A stretch of 64,000 nucleotides of DNA, from contig CACZZO010000007.1 in NCBI GenBank assembly GCA_902785755.1, positions 108,734 through 172,733 on the forward strand. Reading direction: 5' to 3'. A program made the translations under genes and the position numbers. Origin of the DNA: an uncultured Bacteroidia bacterium. Its GTDB lineage: Bacteria > Bacteroidota > Bacteroidia > Bacteroidales > F082. The notes below the pieces were generated by a model. That model was not told the origin of the DNA and searched no databases. It saw nothing but the letters and a program-made list of their open reading frames with translations. This document shows, piece after piece, positions 49,999-57,494 of this stretch; within the stretch, counting starts at the first letter, position 1, and each line of letters starts with the position of its first letter.

Positions 49999-51630
49999 TC
50001 AGTCTTGTGCAAGGAACGGATACCCGTAGGCGGCAGCAGGAACGAAGGTGTTCTTGATGGCGCGGGGGCTGGTCCAGCGGATGAGGTTCCACAGGCCGCC
50101 GGCCTTGTCGTTGGTGCCGCTGGCGCGGGCGCCACCGAAGGGTTGCATACCGACCACGGCTCCCGTGGGCTTGTCGTTCACATAGTAGTTGCCGGCTGCA
50201 TGGCGCAGCTTGTCGTTGGCAATCTTTTGGGCCTTTAGGCAGTTGCCGAAGAAGGCGCCAGTGAGGGCGTAAGGCGAGCTTTGGTCGCAAACGTCGAGCA
50301 TCTCCTCAAACTTATTGTCGTCGTAGACGTAGATGGTGATGATGGGGCCGAAGATTTCTTCCACCATGCTCTCGTAGTTCGGCACCTTGGCGAGGATGAC
50401 GGTAGGCTCCACAAAGTAACCGACGCTCTTGTCGCAGTTGCCACCGAACACGATTTCGGCGTCGGCGCTGGCCTTGGCGCGGTCGATGTAGCCCTTGCAG
50501 TTGTCGAACGAAGCCTCGTCAATGACGGCGTTCACATAGTTCGAGAAGTCTTTCACGTCACCCATCTTGATGGTGCTCATCATGTCGCCCACGCGGTTCT
50601 TCACGTCGTTCCACATCGAAGCGGGAATGTAGGCACGCGAGGCAGCGGAGCACTTCTGGCCTTGGTATTCGAAGGCGCCACGCACGATGGCCACGGCCAC
50701 CTCTTGCGGGTCGGCGCTGTTGTGGACGAAGATGAAGTCCTTGCCGCCGGTCTCACCCACGAGGCGAGGATAGGCCTTGTACATGTCGAGGTTCTGTCCG
50801 GTGGTCTTCCACAGGCTCTTGAAGGTGTCCGTGCTGCCGGTGAAGTGGATTGCGTTGAAGTTCTTGTCCTTCAGGGCCACGCCGCTGATCACGCTGCCTT
50901 TGCCGGGCAGGAAGTTGACCACGCCGGCGGGAAGTCCGGCTTCCATGAAGATGCGCATGTCGGTGTAGTTCGACAGCAGGGCGGTCGTCGAGGGCTTCCA
51001 GATGGTGGTGTTGCCCATCAGGGCGGGGGTCATATTCAGGTTGGAGGCGATGGAGGTGAAGTTGAAAGGCGTGATGGCGAACACGAAGCCTTCCAACGGA
51101 CGGTATTCGGTGCGGTTCAGCTGGTCGTTGGCCGAAGCGGGCTGCTCGGCGTAGAGCTTGCTGGCGTAGTAGTTGTTGTAGCGGAAGAAGTCGATGGTCT
51201 CGCAGGCGCTGTCGATTTCGGCTTGGAAGCAGTTCTTCGACTGGCCGAGCATGGTGGCGGCGTTGATGCGGGCGCGGTACTTGGTGGCCAACATCTCGCC
51301 GATGCGAGCCATGATGGCGGCGCGCTCGTCCCAAGGCGTGTTCTCCCAGTCGTGCTTGGCGGCTTGGGCGGCGTCGATGGCCATGCGGACTTCCTTTTCG
51401 CCTACCTTATGGTAGCGTGCGATGACGTGTTTGTGGTCGTGAGGCATCACCACTTCGCCCATGTCGCCCGTGCGGACTTCCTGGCCGTTGATGATGGCGG
51501 GGATTTCAACGATTTCGTTGGATTGTCTTTCGAGTTCCTTCTGGAGTTCGATTCTCTCCGGACTGCCTGGCTTGTAGCTTTTTACAGGCTCGTTTTCCGG
51601 CTTCGCAAATGTGATCAGTGCGTTGTTCAT
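49999..51630 (-). CDS. pruA: L-glutamate gamma-semialdehyde (1-pyrroline-5-carboxylate) dehydrogenase
   Basis: 543 residues. Oxidises glutamate semialdehyde from proline to glutamate with NAD+. Aldehyde-dehydrogenase motifs: the glutamate loop LVGETGGKDFIF and the catalytic cysteine in GQKCSAASRAYIP. The length matches the stand-alone PruA of Bacteroidota. Start at 51630 (MNNALITFAKPENEPVKSYK). No putA-type proline dehydrogenase is adjacent here. Leader contains TTTAAAGATTTGAAGATTTA low-complexity sequence. Confidence 0.93.
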   Translation of the reverse strand: MNNALITFAKPENEPVKSYKPGSPERIELQKELERQSNEIVEIPAIINGQEVRTGDMGEVVMPHDHKHVIARYHKVGEKEVRMAIDAAQAAKHDWENTPWDERAAIMARIGEMLATKYRARINAATMLGQSKNCFQAEIDSACETIDFFRYNNYYASKLYAEQPASANDQLNRTEYRPLEGFVFAITPFNFTSIASNLNMTPALMGNTTIWKPSTTALLSNYTDMRIFMEAGLPAGVVNFLPGKGSVISGVALKDKNFNAIHFTGSTDTFKSLWKTTGQNLDMYKAYPRLVGETGGKDFIFVHNSADPQEVAVAIVRGAFEYQGQKCSAASRAYIPASMWNDVKNRVGDMMSTIKMGDVKDFSNYVNAVIDEASFDNCKGYIDRAKASADAEIVFGGNCDKSVGYFVEPTVILAKVPNYESMVEEIFGPIITIYVYDDNKFEEMLDVCDQSSPYALTGAFFGNCLKAQKIANDKLRHAAGNYYVNDKPTGAVVGMQPFGGARASGTNDKAGGLWNLIRWTSPRAIKNTFVPAAAYGYPFLAQD

Positions 51631-51670
51631 TATGATTTATTTAAAGATTTGAAGATTTAGAATTTCAAGA

Positions 51671-52504
51671 TTATTTCTGAATGGCAGTTTCGATAATCTT
51701 TGTATTAACCACCTTGTTGCTCCAAGTGGGAACCAGCTTGATTTTCAGCCAGCCATAGCGTGGATTCCCATGTTGGTTGATTCTGAAACCGATGTATTTC
51801 TCTTCGTCGGTCGGGAAATTCCAACAATTGTAAATGGATTTTGAATAGTTAACCGAAACGGTTTGGTTTGATTCGTTAGGATTGCCTAAACTATATTCGA
51901 CATTTTCCCTAAACAAAACGGCGTTGCCGGATTGGAAGTGGTCGTCAATGCCAAAAGAATCATCATGATCGTTGGCGAAAACCTCGAAAACATTCGTGGT
52001 GTTAACAGGGTCGTCTTCGGCTATTTTATCGCAAGTGGATAAAATATACTTGTGAGTGGTTATAATCCAGCCATCGTTTTCCGAGGTAATTGTTTCGCGA
52101 TGAGAGTAACTTTCTTTTGCCACCGAATCGGCGAGGATTTCGGTGTATTGGTTGAGGCAGAACAGGGAGAGCGTTTGGTGTTGTCCTATGGCCATTGGGC
52201 CGTCGAAGTTGGTTTTAATTTTGATGTCGTCGATTCCGTCGCCGTTCAGGTCGAAGATGAAGGGACGCCAATTTTCGTCAAACTCCATGATGGAGTCGTA
52301 AAGGGTAACAATCATGTCCGTTGCATCGCCGAAGTGGAATATGTTGGTGATGACGGGTATGTCTGGAATCGTGTCGTTGCCAACTGGGATGGTGTCAGTA
52401 GGTTGTTCTCCTTGCCCGTTGTTGTTTGGAGCAGGGTCTTTCTTGCATGATGACATGAGGCAGATGGCCGCCAATGCCAATGTGAATAATAAGGTCTTTT
52501 TCAT
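51671..52504 (-). CDS. Hypothetical lipoprotein with Asp/Pro-rich linker
   Basis: 277 residues from the ATG at 52504. Lipoprotein signal (LLFTLALAAICLMSSC) followed by a low-complexity linker (KKDPAPNNNGQGEQPTDTIP) and a domain rich in aspartate and aromatic residues with FIFDLNGDGIDDIKI resembling an EF-hand/FG-GAP-like calcium-binding loop. The rest (SIYNCWNFPTDEEKYIGFRI, RYGWLKIKLV) is reminiscent of secreted beta-sandwich proteins. Family not recognised. Likely outer-membrane surface. Confidence 0.6.
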   Translation of the reverse strand: MKKTLLFTLALAAICLMSSCKKDPAPNNNGQGEQPTDTIPVGNDTIPDIPVITNIFHFGDATDMIVTLYDSIMEFDENWRPFIFDLNGDGIDDIKIKTNFDGPMAIGQHQTLSLFCLNQYTEILADSVAKESYSHRETITSENDGWIITTHKYILSTCDKIAEDDPVNTTNVFEVFANDHDDSFGIDDHFQSGNAVLFRENVEYSLGNPNESNQTVSVNYSKSIYNCWNFPTDEEKYIGFRINQHGNPRYGWLKIKLVPTWSNKVVNTKIIETAIQK

Positions 52505-52576
52505 TTTTGTTGTTTTTTCAGTTGTTTTAACGCGCTGCAAATATAAAGATTTTAGGTTGTAACGGCGAAAAAACAA

Positions 52577-53662
52577 TCATATTTTTGGCTGCAACAGGTT
52601 TTGTTGTATCCACCGTTGGAAAAACGGGTCTTCAATCTCGTAGGTGTCCGTCTTGATGGCATAGCCGTTTCGGGTCAGGCGTTTCAGCGAACTGAACGAG
52701 GTGCTTGTGGATGTATCGCGCTGCATCATAGGGCTTTTGCCTTGTGCAAGTAGCATCATAGTGTTTCGGTCGGTTTTGTTGAGGTTGATCCAGAAACGCT
52801 CAAAATCAAGGTCGTGCATTTGTATCAGTTGTTCAATGGCTTGGCTCACCACATCATTCGCAATTTTCTGATACTGAATGGCATCCCACACTTGGAAAGC
52901 CAATTGTTGCGTATAATAAGGGTGGCAATGCGTCACGTGCAGGATTTCACGGCTGATGCTCTCGCTTTGAGTGGTGATTTTGCTGAAACGCTCGTTCAGG
53001 AATTGGAAAAACTCGTCTTCGGGGATGCGTTTCAGTTGCATAATGAGGCCGAAATGGTAAAAAGGCGACTTTTTGTCGTTGAAAATCTCCTCCATCATCG
53101 ACTCTTGGCTGCCCAAGAAGATGCAGTTTATCTTGTCCTGAAGTTGCAAAATGCCTCTCAGTTTCTTGTCCAAATCTTTCTCTATCTCCTTGATTTCTTG
53201 AAACTCATCGAAAATGAGGATGATGCGCTTCTTCTCGGTGCTGACCTCGTTGACCAATTGCAGCACATCCTCCAAAATCATGTCGTTGTTTTCCTTGCTG
53301 AACGGATTGAACGACACTTCAATGCTATCCGTCATCGGGTTGGTGCTGATGGTGGGCACAATCCTGAAATTGCGGAGCAGCACCTTCAGGTTTTTCATCG
53401 GATAGAGCTTTAATACAGATTCCAAAATCCTGTTCGACAGGTCTTTGGTGCTGGTGATGCTCTGCATGTTGAGCAGGATATAAGGCCGTTTCAGTTGCTT
53501 GACGGCTTTCAAAACGAGGCTGCTTTTCCCGAAACGGCGCGGACTGATGAGCGCGAGGTGGTTCTCGCTGTCCATCACTCGGCAGATGTATTGCAACTCC
53601 TCTTGTCGGTCGGTGAAAAACTCCTCCTCAACGACCGTTCCGAATTTAAATGGATTCTTCAT
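52577..53662 (-). CDS. ATPase A7: archaeal-type P-loop ATPase without nuclease domain
   Basis: 361 residues. Walker A SPRRFGKS is at residues 40-47, Walker B ILIFDEFQE near 152, and CIFLGSQESMMEEIF is the post-Walker B segment. The protein ends in a winged-helix-like MQRDTSTSTSFSSLKRLTRN ... EDPFFQRWI and lacks the PD-(D/E)XK core found in A1-A6. This matters because it nonetheless has the most regular promoter repeat of all. -7 box TATCTTTG (53692-53699, complement); the leader contains two tandem 15-bp copies of TTGCGAAATTTTTCG. Function unknown. Confidence 0.88.
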   Translation of the reverse strand: MKNPFKFGTVVEEEFFTDRQEELQYICRVMDSENHLALISPRRFGKSSLVLKAVKQLKRPYILLNMQSITSTKDLSNRILESVLKLYPMKNLKVLLRNFRIVPTISTNPMTDSIEVSFNPFSKENNDMILEDVLQLVNEVSTEKKRIILIFDEFQEIKEIEKDLDKKLRGILQLQDKINCIFLGSQESMMEEIFNDKKSPFYHFGLIMQLKRIPEDEFFQFLNERFSKITTQSESISREILHVTHCHPYYTQQLAFQVWDAIQYQKIANDVVSQAIEQLIQMHDLDFERFWINLNKTDRNTMMLLAQGKSPMMQRDTSTSTSFSSLKRLTRNGYAIKTDTYEIEDPFFQRWIQQNLLQPKI

Positions 53663-53691
53663 TGCGAAATTTTTCGTTGCGAAATTTTTCG
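53662..53691. repeat. Two tandem 15-bp repeats in the ATPase A7 leader
   Basis: TTGCGAAATTTTTCG occurs at 53662-53676 and 53677-53691 back to back, each close to a palindrome. They span from the start codon up to the -7 box (53692-53699, TATCTTTG on the minus strand). Confidence 0.85.
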
Positions 53692-53738
53692 CAAAGATAT
53701 AGGTTTATTTCCAAATCGGCAAAACATTCTTTTATTTT

Positions 53739-53885
53739 ATTTACCCGCGAAACCCTATTTTTATCATTTCGTGGGTAATTATAACTTTTTTATTTACCCG
53801 TGAAATTGTGGTTTCTGTGTTTCGTGGGTAATTATCGTTTTCTTATTTACCCACGAAACGGCATTTTAGGTATTTCGCGGGTAAT
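53739..53885. repeat. Three 53-bp units of an inverted pair upstream of ATPase A7
   Basis: ATTTACCC(G/A)(C/T)GAAA starts at 53739, 53792 and 53845; TTTCG(T/C)GGGTAAT starts at 53767, 53820 and 53873. Each pair repeats at exactly 53 bp, and the two half-sites are separated by 14 bases of spacer that varies in sequence. Lies 40-190 bases upstream of the A7 -7 box. Confidence 0.92.
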
Positions 53886-53907
53886 TTGATTTGGCTTTTT
53901 GGCTATA

Positions 53908-54651
53908 TTATCCCATCCTCTTAATGGCTTGCAACCGATGTGTATGCACATTCAATTCTTTATTAAATATCCCCGTTTGGTCAAGGTAGTCGATGCGTAC
54001 CTGCCCCGAGGCGTGGATGATTTGCTCGTCGCCCATGAGGATGCCGACATGGGTGATGGGGCCGCAGTCTTCGCCGAAAAAGGCCAAGTCGCCGGCGCGG
54101 GTTTCTTGCAGGAAATACACCAAATCGCCACAAGCCACCTGCTGTGAAGCATCGCGGGGGAGGAGCAAGCCACTCAAGCGGGCGCAAACCTGCACCAAGC
54201 CTGAACAATCAATGCCAAAAGCCGTGCGACCTCCCCAAAGATAAGGCGCACCGAGCAGTTTTTTGGCGTTTTCAACTAATAGTTCAGGCTGAAAATGCTG
54301 TGGCATTTCCGCTGCGTCAGGATACGGCTCGTAAAGTGGCGTGCCCAAAGTCAACCATTTGCCCTCGTATTCCGCGACGGCTTTATTAATAAGGTATGGC
54401 TTTTTGCTTTTCAAAGCGATGAAATCCGCATCGCTGATTTCGCAAAACTGTTTCGCCTGAATCCAGCCTTCGTAAAACTCTGTTCCTGAGCCTGTCGAAG
54501 GGCCGTTTTCTGTTTGAATCAAAAGCCATTCTGGAGCTTTGTCCAAAACGGTATAGGTTTCATTATAAAGCAGTTGGCTCACCATTTCGGAGGCGTGTCG
54601 GGCTTCCTTGCGCAAGGCGATGGCGGAAAGATTGCAGATGCCGTGGGTCAT
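53908..54651 (-). CDS. NlpC/P60 (C40) cell-wall peptidase with SH3-like domain
   Basis: 247 residues from the ATG at 54651. N-terminal SH3b-like region (ICNLSAIALRKEARHASEMVSQLLYNETYTVL...) and C-terminal NlpC/P60 catalytic core: Cys in GIDCSGLVQVCA, His in ITHVGILMGD and the following IIHASGQVRID. Hydrolyses peptide bonds in peptidoglycan stems (D-Glu/Dap type). No signal peptide is seen, so it may act on cytosolic recycled fragments. Contains an in-frame copy of a 23-bp repeat (encoding GPSTGSGT) shared with the gene at 61951. Confidence 0.88.
   Translation of the reverse strand: MTHGICNLSAIALRKEARHASEMVSQLLYNETYTVLDKAPEWLLIQTENGPSTGSGTEFYEGWIQAKQFCEISDADFIALKSKKPYLINKAVAEYEGKWLTLGTPLYEPYPDAAEMPQHFQPELLVENAKKLLGAPYLWGGRTAFGIDCSGLVQVCARLSGLLLPRDASQQVACGDLVYFLQETRAGDLAFFGEDCGPITHVGILMGDEQIIHASGQVRIDYLDQTGIFNKELNVHTHRLQAIKRMG
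54482..54504. repeat. 23-bp dispersed repeat inside the NlpC/P60 gene
   Basis: On the minus strand GGCCCTTCGACAGGCTCAGG plus AAC; one base differs from the copy at 62074-62096. Both are translated in frame as GPSTGSGT, a flexible linker. Confidence 0.85.
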
Positions 54652-54795
54652 GATTTTTCTTTGTTTTCTGACCGCTAAATTAGGTAACAAATCGGTGCAA
54701 TCGGCCTTTTTTCGACGATTTTTTTCAAGCGATTGGAGTTTTTCTTAATTTAGCACACGGATTATAAGCCGATTGTAATTTTTAAATAATTGGTT

Positions 54796-56850
54796 ATGAG
54801 TAAGATAAAGGATTTTCTGAACAGAATAAGGCATAGTTATTATGTTGTTGCCAAGGTGATTGCCTTTTTGGTGGCCATTGTTTTGGTTTGTTGGCAGATG
54901 CCGCGCACGGGCAAGTTCAAATATGAATACCAACTTTCCAAACCGTGGCAGCACGAAACCCTGTATGCACCCTTCGATTTCCCGATTTACAAGGATGACG
55001 AGACGCTGAACGCTGAAACAGAGGCGATTGCTGCCAAGGTGAAGCCGATTTTCGTCTTCAACGATGAGGAAATGACTGCCGCCCGTAATGCTTTGTTCAA
55101 TGCGTTTGAGGCGAGATGGAGCGGCAATTCCGACAAGGAATACAACCTCGACGAATTGTTTATCCTATACGATTCCATTGAGGATCAAGGAATTGTGGCT
55201 TATGACAATGCAACGAGCAACCTCGCGCCTGAAACCGAAGTGAGCGTGATTCGTAACAAGGTGATGCGCACCGTACGCTATGGCGATTTCTATTCGATGA
55301 ACGAGGCGACTGAAGCGGTCGCGAAGGCTTTGGAAAGCATTGAAAAACCGATAGATACAAAATTGCTCTCGGAGTTGCTCAACGGCGCATTGCGGCAGAA
55401 TGTTTTCTACAACGCTGAGATTACCAAATTGGAGAAGGAGAAGGCGGTTTCGGCCATTTCGCTCACCTACGGCATGGTGCAAAAGGACGAAATCATCGTG
55501 TCGGAAGGGGAAATCATTAGCCCGCACACCTACGACATTTTGAATTCGTTGCAACATGAATACACCTCACGCTCCATGTCGAGCGATGAGTCGCTGCGTG
55601 TGCTGCTGAGCCAACTTTTCCTCGTGGCACTCATCTTTACACTTATGGGCTTGTACGGCAATAAGTTACACAAAAAAGTCTTTTCGGAGTTGAAGAACAT
55701 AGTGCTCTTGCTCACACTCATGCTGATTGTCATCATCCCCTCGTATGTCCTTGTCAAGTTTGAGCCGGGACTGGTTTATTTGATGCCGGTGTGCCTGCTC
55801 GCCATCATGGTAAGTTCGTTCTTCAACCTGCGCTTGGCGTTTTCCACCCAAGTCTTTGCCGTGATGCTGATTTCGCTTGTGGTGCCCAATCCTTTCCAGT
55901 TCATTTTCATGCAGTTGGTGGCCACGGTGCTTACGGTGTTCAGCATGTCGAACCAGCGGGCGCACCACCGTTTCATCCAAACGGCCTTATTCGTGTTTGT
56001 GGGCTATCTGTTGGTTTATGCGGCGTTCACGTTTTTGTCCACTTCCGAAATCGACTGGTGGGATGTTTTCCTGCTGGTTTTGAACGCTTTGTTCACCCTG
56101 CTTGCCCAGCCGCTCATCCTCATGCTTGAGCGCATTTTCGGCGTGCCTACTTCGCTCTCGCTTTTGGAGTTGAGCAATACCAACAGTCCGCTATTGCGAC
56201 AATTGGCGGCAACTGCCCCCGGCACTTTCCAACATTCCATCCAAGTGGCCAACCTTTGTGAGGAGGTGCTTTTTGAAATCGGTGGCGACTCGCAGTTGGC
56301 ACGCACAGGGGCTTTGTATCACGACATCGGGAAGACGAAAAACCCAATGTATTTTACTGAAAACCAGCATGGAGCATATAGTCCGCACAACGGTCTTTCC
56401 AATAAGGAGAGCGCAGAAATCATCATTTCCCATGTGACCGACGGCATCGAATTGGCGCACAAGGCACATGTGCCAGAGCGCATCATCGATTTCATCCGCA
56501 CCCACCACGGCACGCGCCGCACGGATTATTTCTTCATCAACGAGCAAAAGGCGCATCCCGACGAGGTGATTGACCCTGCACCGTTCACTTATCATGGTCC
56601 TGCACCATTCTCACGCGAGACCGCCGTGTTGATGATGGCCGACAGCATCGAGGCGGCCTCGCACAGCCTGAAGGAGCCTGACGAAAAGAAAATCAGCGAC
56701 TTGGTCGACAACATCATCAACAAGCAGATGGAGGCAGGGCAGTTCCTCAACACCGACCTCACCCTCCGCGACATCGAAACCTGCCGCAAAGTGCTGAAAA
56801 AGAAGTTGATGAGCATTTACCATGTCAGGATTGCTTATCCAGAGAAGTGA
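54796..56850 (+). CDS. pgpH: HD-domain phosphohydrolase of the PgpH/7TMR-HD type
   Basis: 684 residues. The N-terminal helix (YYVVAKVIAFLVAIVLVCW) is followed by an extracytoplasmic region, seven transmembrane helices (~290-480) and a C-terminal HD phosphohydrolase domain with LYHDIGKTKNPMYF, IISHVTDGIELAH and IIDFIRTHHGTRRTDYF. Homologues hydrolyse cyclic di-AMP; the same is likely here. Start chosen at the ATG at 54796, since the codon two residues earlier is TTG. Not co-transcribed with neighbours. Confidence 0.88.
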   Translation: MSKIKDFLNRIRHSYYVVAKVIAFLVAIVLVCWQMPRTGKFKYEYQLSKPWQHETLYAPFDFPIYKDDETLNAETEAIAAKVKPIFVFNDEEMTAARNALFNAFEARWSGNSDKEYNLDELFILYDSIEDQGIVAYDNATSNLAPETEVSVIRNKVMRTVRYGDFYSMNEATEAVAKALESIEKPIDTKLLSELLNGALRQNVFYNAEITKLEKEKAVSAISLTYGMVQKDEIIVSEGEIISPHTYDILNSLQHEYTSRSMSSDESLRVLLSQLFLVALIFTLMGLYGNKLHKKVFSELKNIVLLLTLMLIVIIPSYVLVKFEPGLVYLMPVCLLAIMVSSFFNLRLAFSTQVFAVMLISLVVPNPFQFIFMQLVATVLTVFSMSNQRAHHRFIQTALFVFVGYLLVYAAFTFLSTSEIDWWDVFLLVLNALFTLLAQPLILMLERIFGVPTSLSLLELSNTNSPLLRQLAATAPGTFQHSIQVANLCEEVLFEIGGDSQLARTGALYHDIGKTKNPMYFTENQHGAYSPHNGLSNKESAEIIISHVTDGIELAHKAHVPERIIDFIRTHHGTRRTDYFFINEQKAHPDEVIDPAPFTYHGPAPFSRETAVLMMADSIEAASHSLKEPDEKKISDLVDNIINKQMEAGQFLNTDLTLRDIETCRKVLKKKLMSIYHVRIAYPEK

Positions 56851-56890
56851 ATTTTCCCCCAAAATCCTATTCCCATATCCAAATATTCCC

Positions 56891-56898
56891 TATCTTTG
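56891..56898 (+). promoter_or_regulatory. -7 box of the structured leader and lipoprotein operon
   Basis: TATCTTTG, followed after about 400 bases by the 56-residue peptide gene at 57305 and the lipoprotein gene at 57495. Confidence 0.5.
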
Positions 56899-56904
56899 CC
56901 TCGC

Positions 56905-57304
56905 CAATCGCTGATGTTTCGGCAAGTTCGGAAAACTAAGGCGTTTGGCAAACATATTGACAAGGCGTTGTACTACGCTTTATCAGCGGCCATTCGAATC
57001 TCGCAAATTCAACCAACCGCAAGGTAGAGCAATAGGCGATGTCCATTTTTAGTAGATGATACGCTCAACTTGCGTGAGCCTATTCGTTTTGGAAATGAAT
57101 AGTTACAAAAGTGAGATGGTATAATCTATTGCGTGGGCTTTCGACATTGCTTATCCTCGGTTGGTGGGCATGCGAGAGCCTCGAATGGCGGGATAAGCAA
57201 ATAGGACAGATACCCGCGCTTTTTCATTGTGTTTTCAGAACAACATCCAACAAACCTGCCAATGAGAGGGTGTCTGAGTTGGCGCAAAATGCAGAAAAGG
57301 CATT
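56905..57304 (+). ncRNA. Candidate ~400-nt structured leader
   Basis: No convincing gene in this 400-base stretch. Visible pairings: GCTCAACTTGCGTGAGC, CTATTC...GAATAG, GCTTATCC...GGATAAGC (57148-57199). A 65-codon frame at 57111-57308 has an implausible composition. It is bounded by the -7 box upstream and the small peptide gene downstream. It may be a leader RNA, an attenuator or a riboswitch-like element; family not recognised. Confidence 0.4.
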
Positions 57305-57475
57305 ATGAAAGTATCAAAGAATGGCCTCACGACGAGGCGAACCTATGATGCTCCGAAAGTGGAGATCATAGAGGTTGAGCCGCAAGGCGTTTTGTGCGCT
57401 TCGGCTGATGCTGCGGCATACGCCGGCGGCGGAACGGAATCCATGACCATGACAGACATCGATTGGCCAAACTAA
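57305..57475 (+). CDS. 56-residue peptide preceding a surface lipoprotein
   Basis: MKVSKNGLTTRRTYDAPKVE then IIEVEPQGVLCASADAAAYA and a glycine-rich end TESMTMTDIDWPN. The pattern YDAPKVEIIEVEPQGVLCAS closely resembles short peptides found before fimbrillin-like and other surface lipoproteins in Bacteroidales; there is no signal peptide. Nineteen bases precede the lipoprotein start, so co-transcription is likely. Function unknown. Confidence 0.7.
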   Translation: MKVSKNGLTTRRTYDAPKVEIIEVEPQGVLCASADAAAYAGGGTESMTMTDIDWPN

Positions 57476-57494
57476 TCTTAAAGGAGGACTTACT

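Noticed and set aside
50281..51660. Long open frame antisense to pruA
   Set aside because: Shadow frame; pruA has intact aldehyde dehydrogenase motifs.
53739..53885. CRISPR-like interpretation of the 53-bp units
   Set aside because: Three units with inverted half-sites and short 14-25 base spacers, lying in a promoter; no cas genes in the window.
56980..57000. tRNA T-loop-like CCATTCGAATC
   Set aside because: No matching acceptor, D or anticodon arms around it.
57111..57308. 65-codon frame (MRWYNLLRGLSTLLILGW...) in the leader before the 56-residue peptide
   Set aside because: Hydrophobic N-terminus looks like a signal, but the sequence coincides with strong RNA stems and overlaps the next start; protein-like conservation is not evident.
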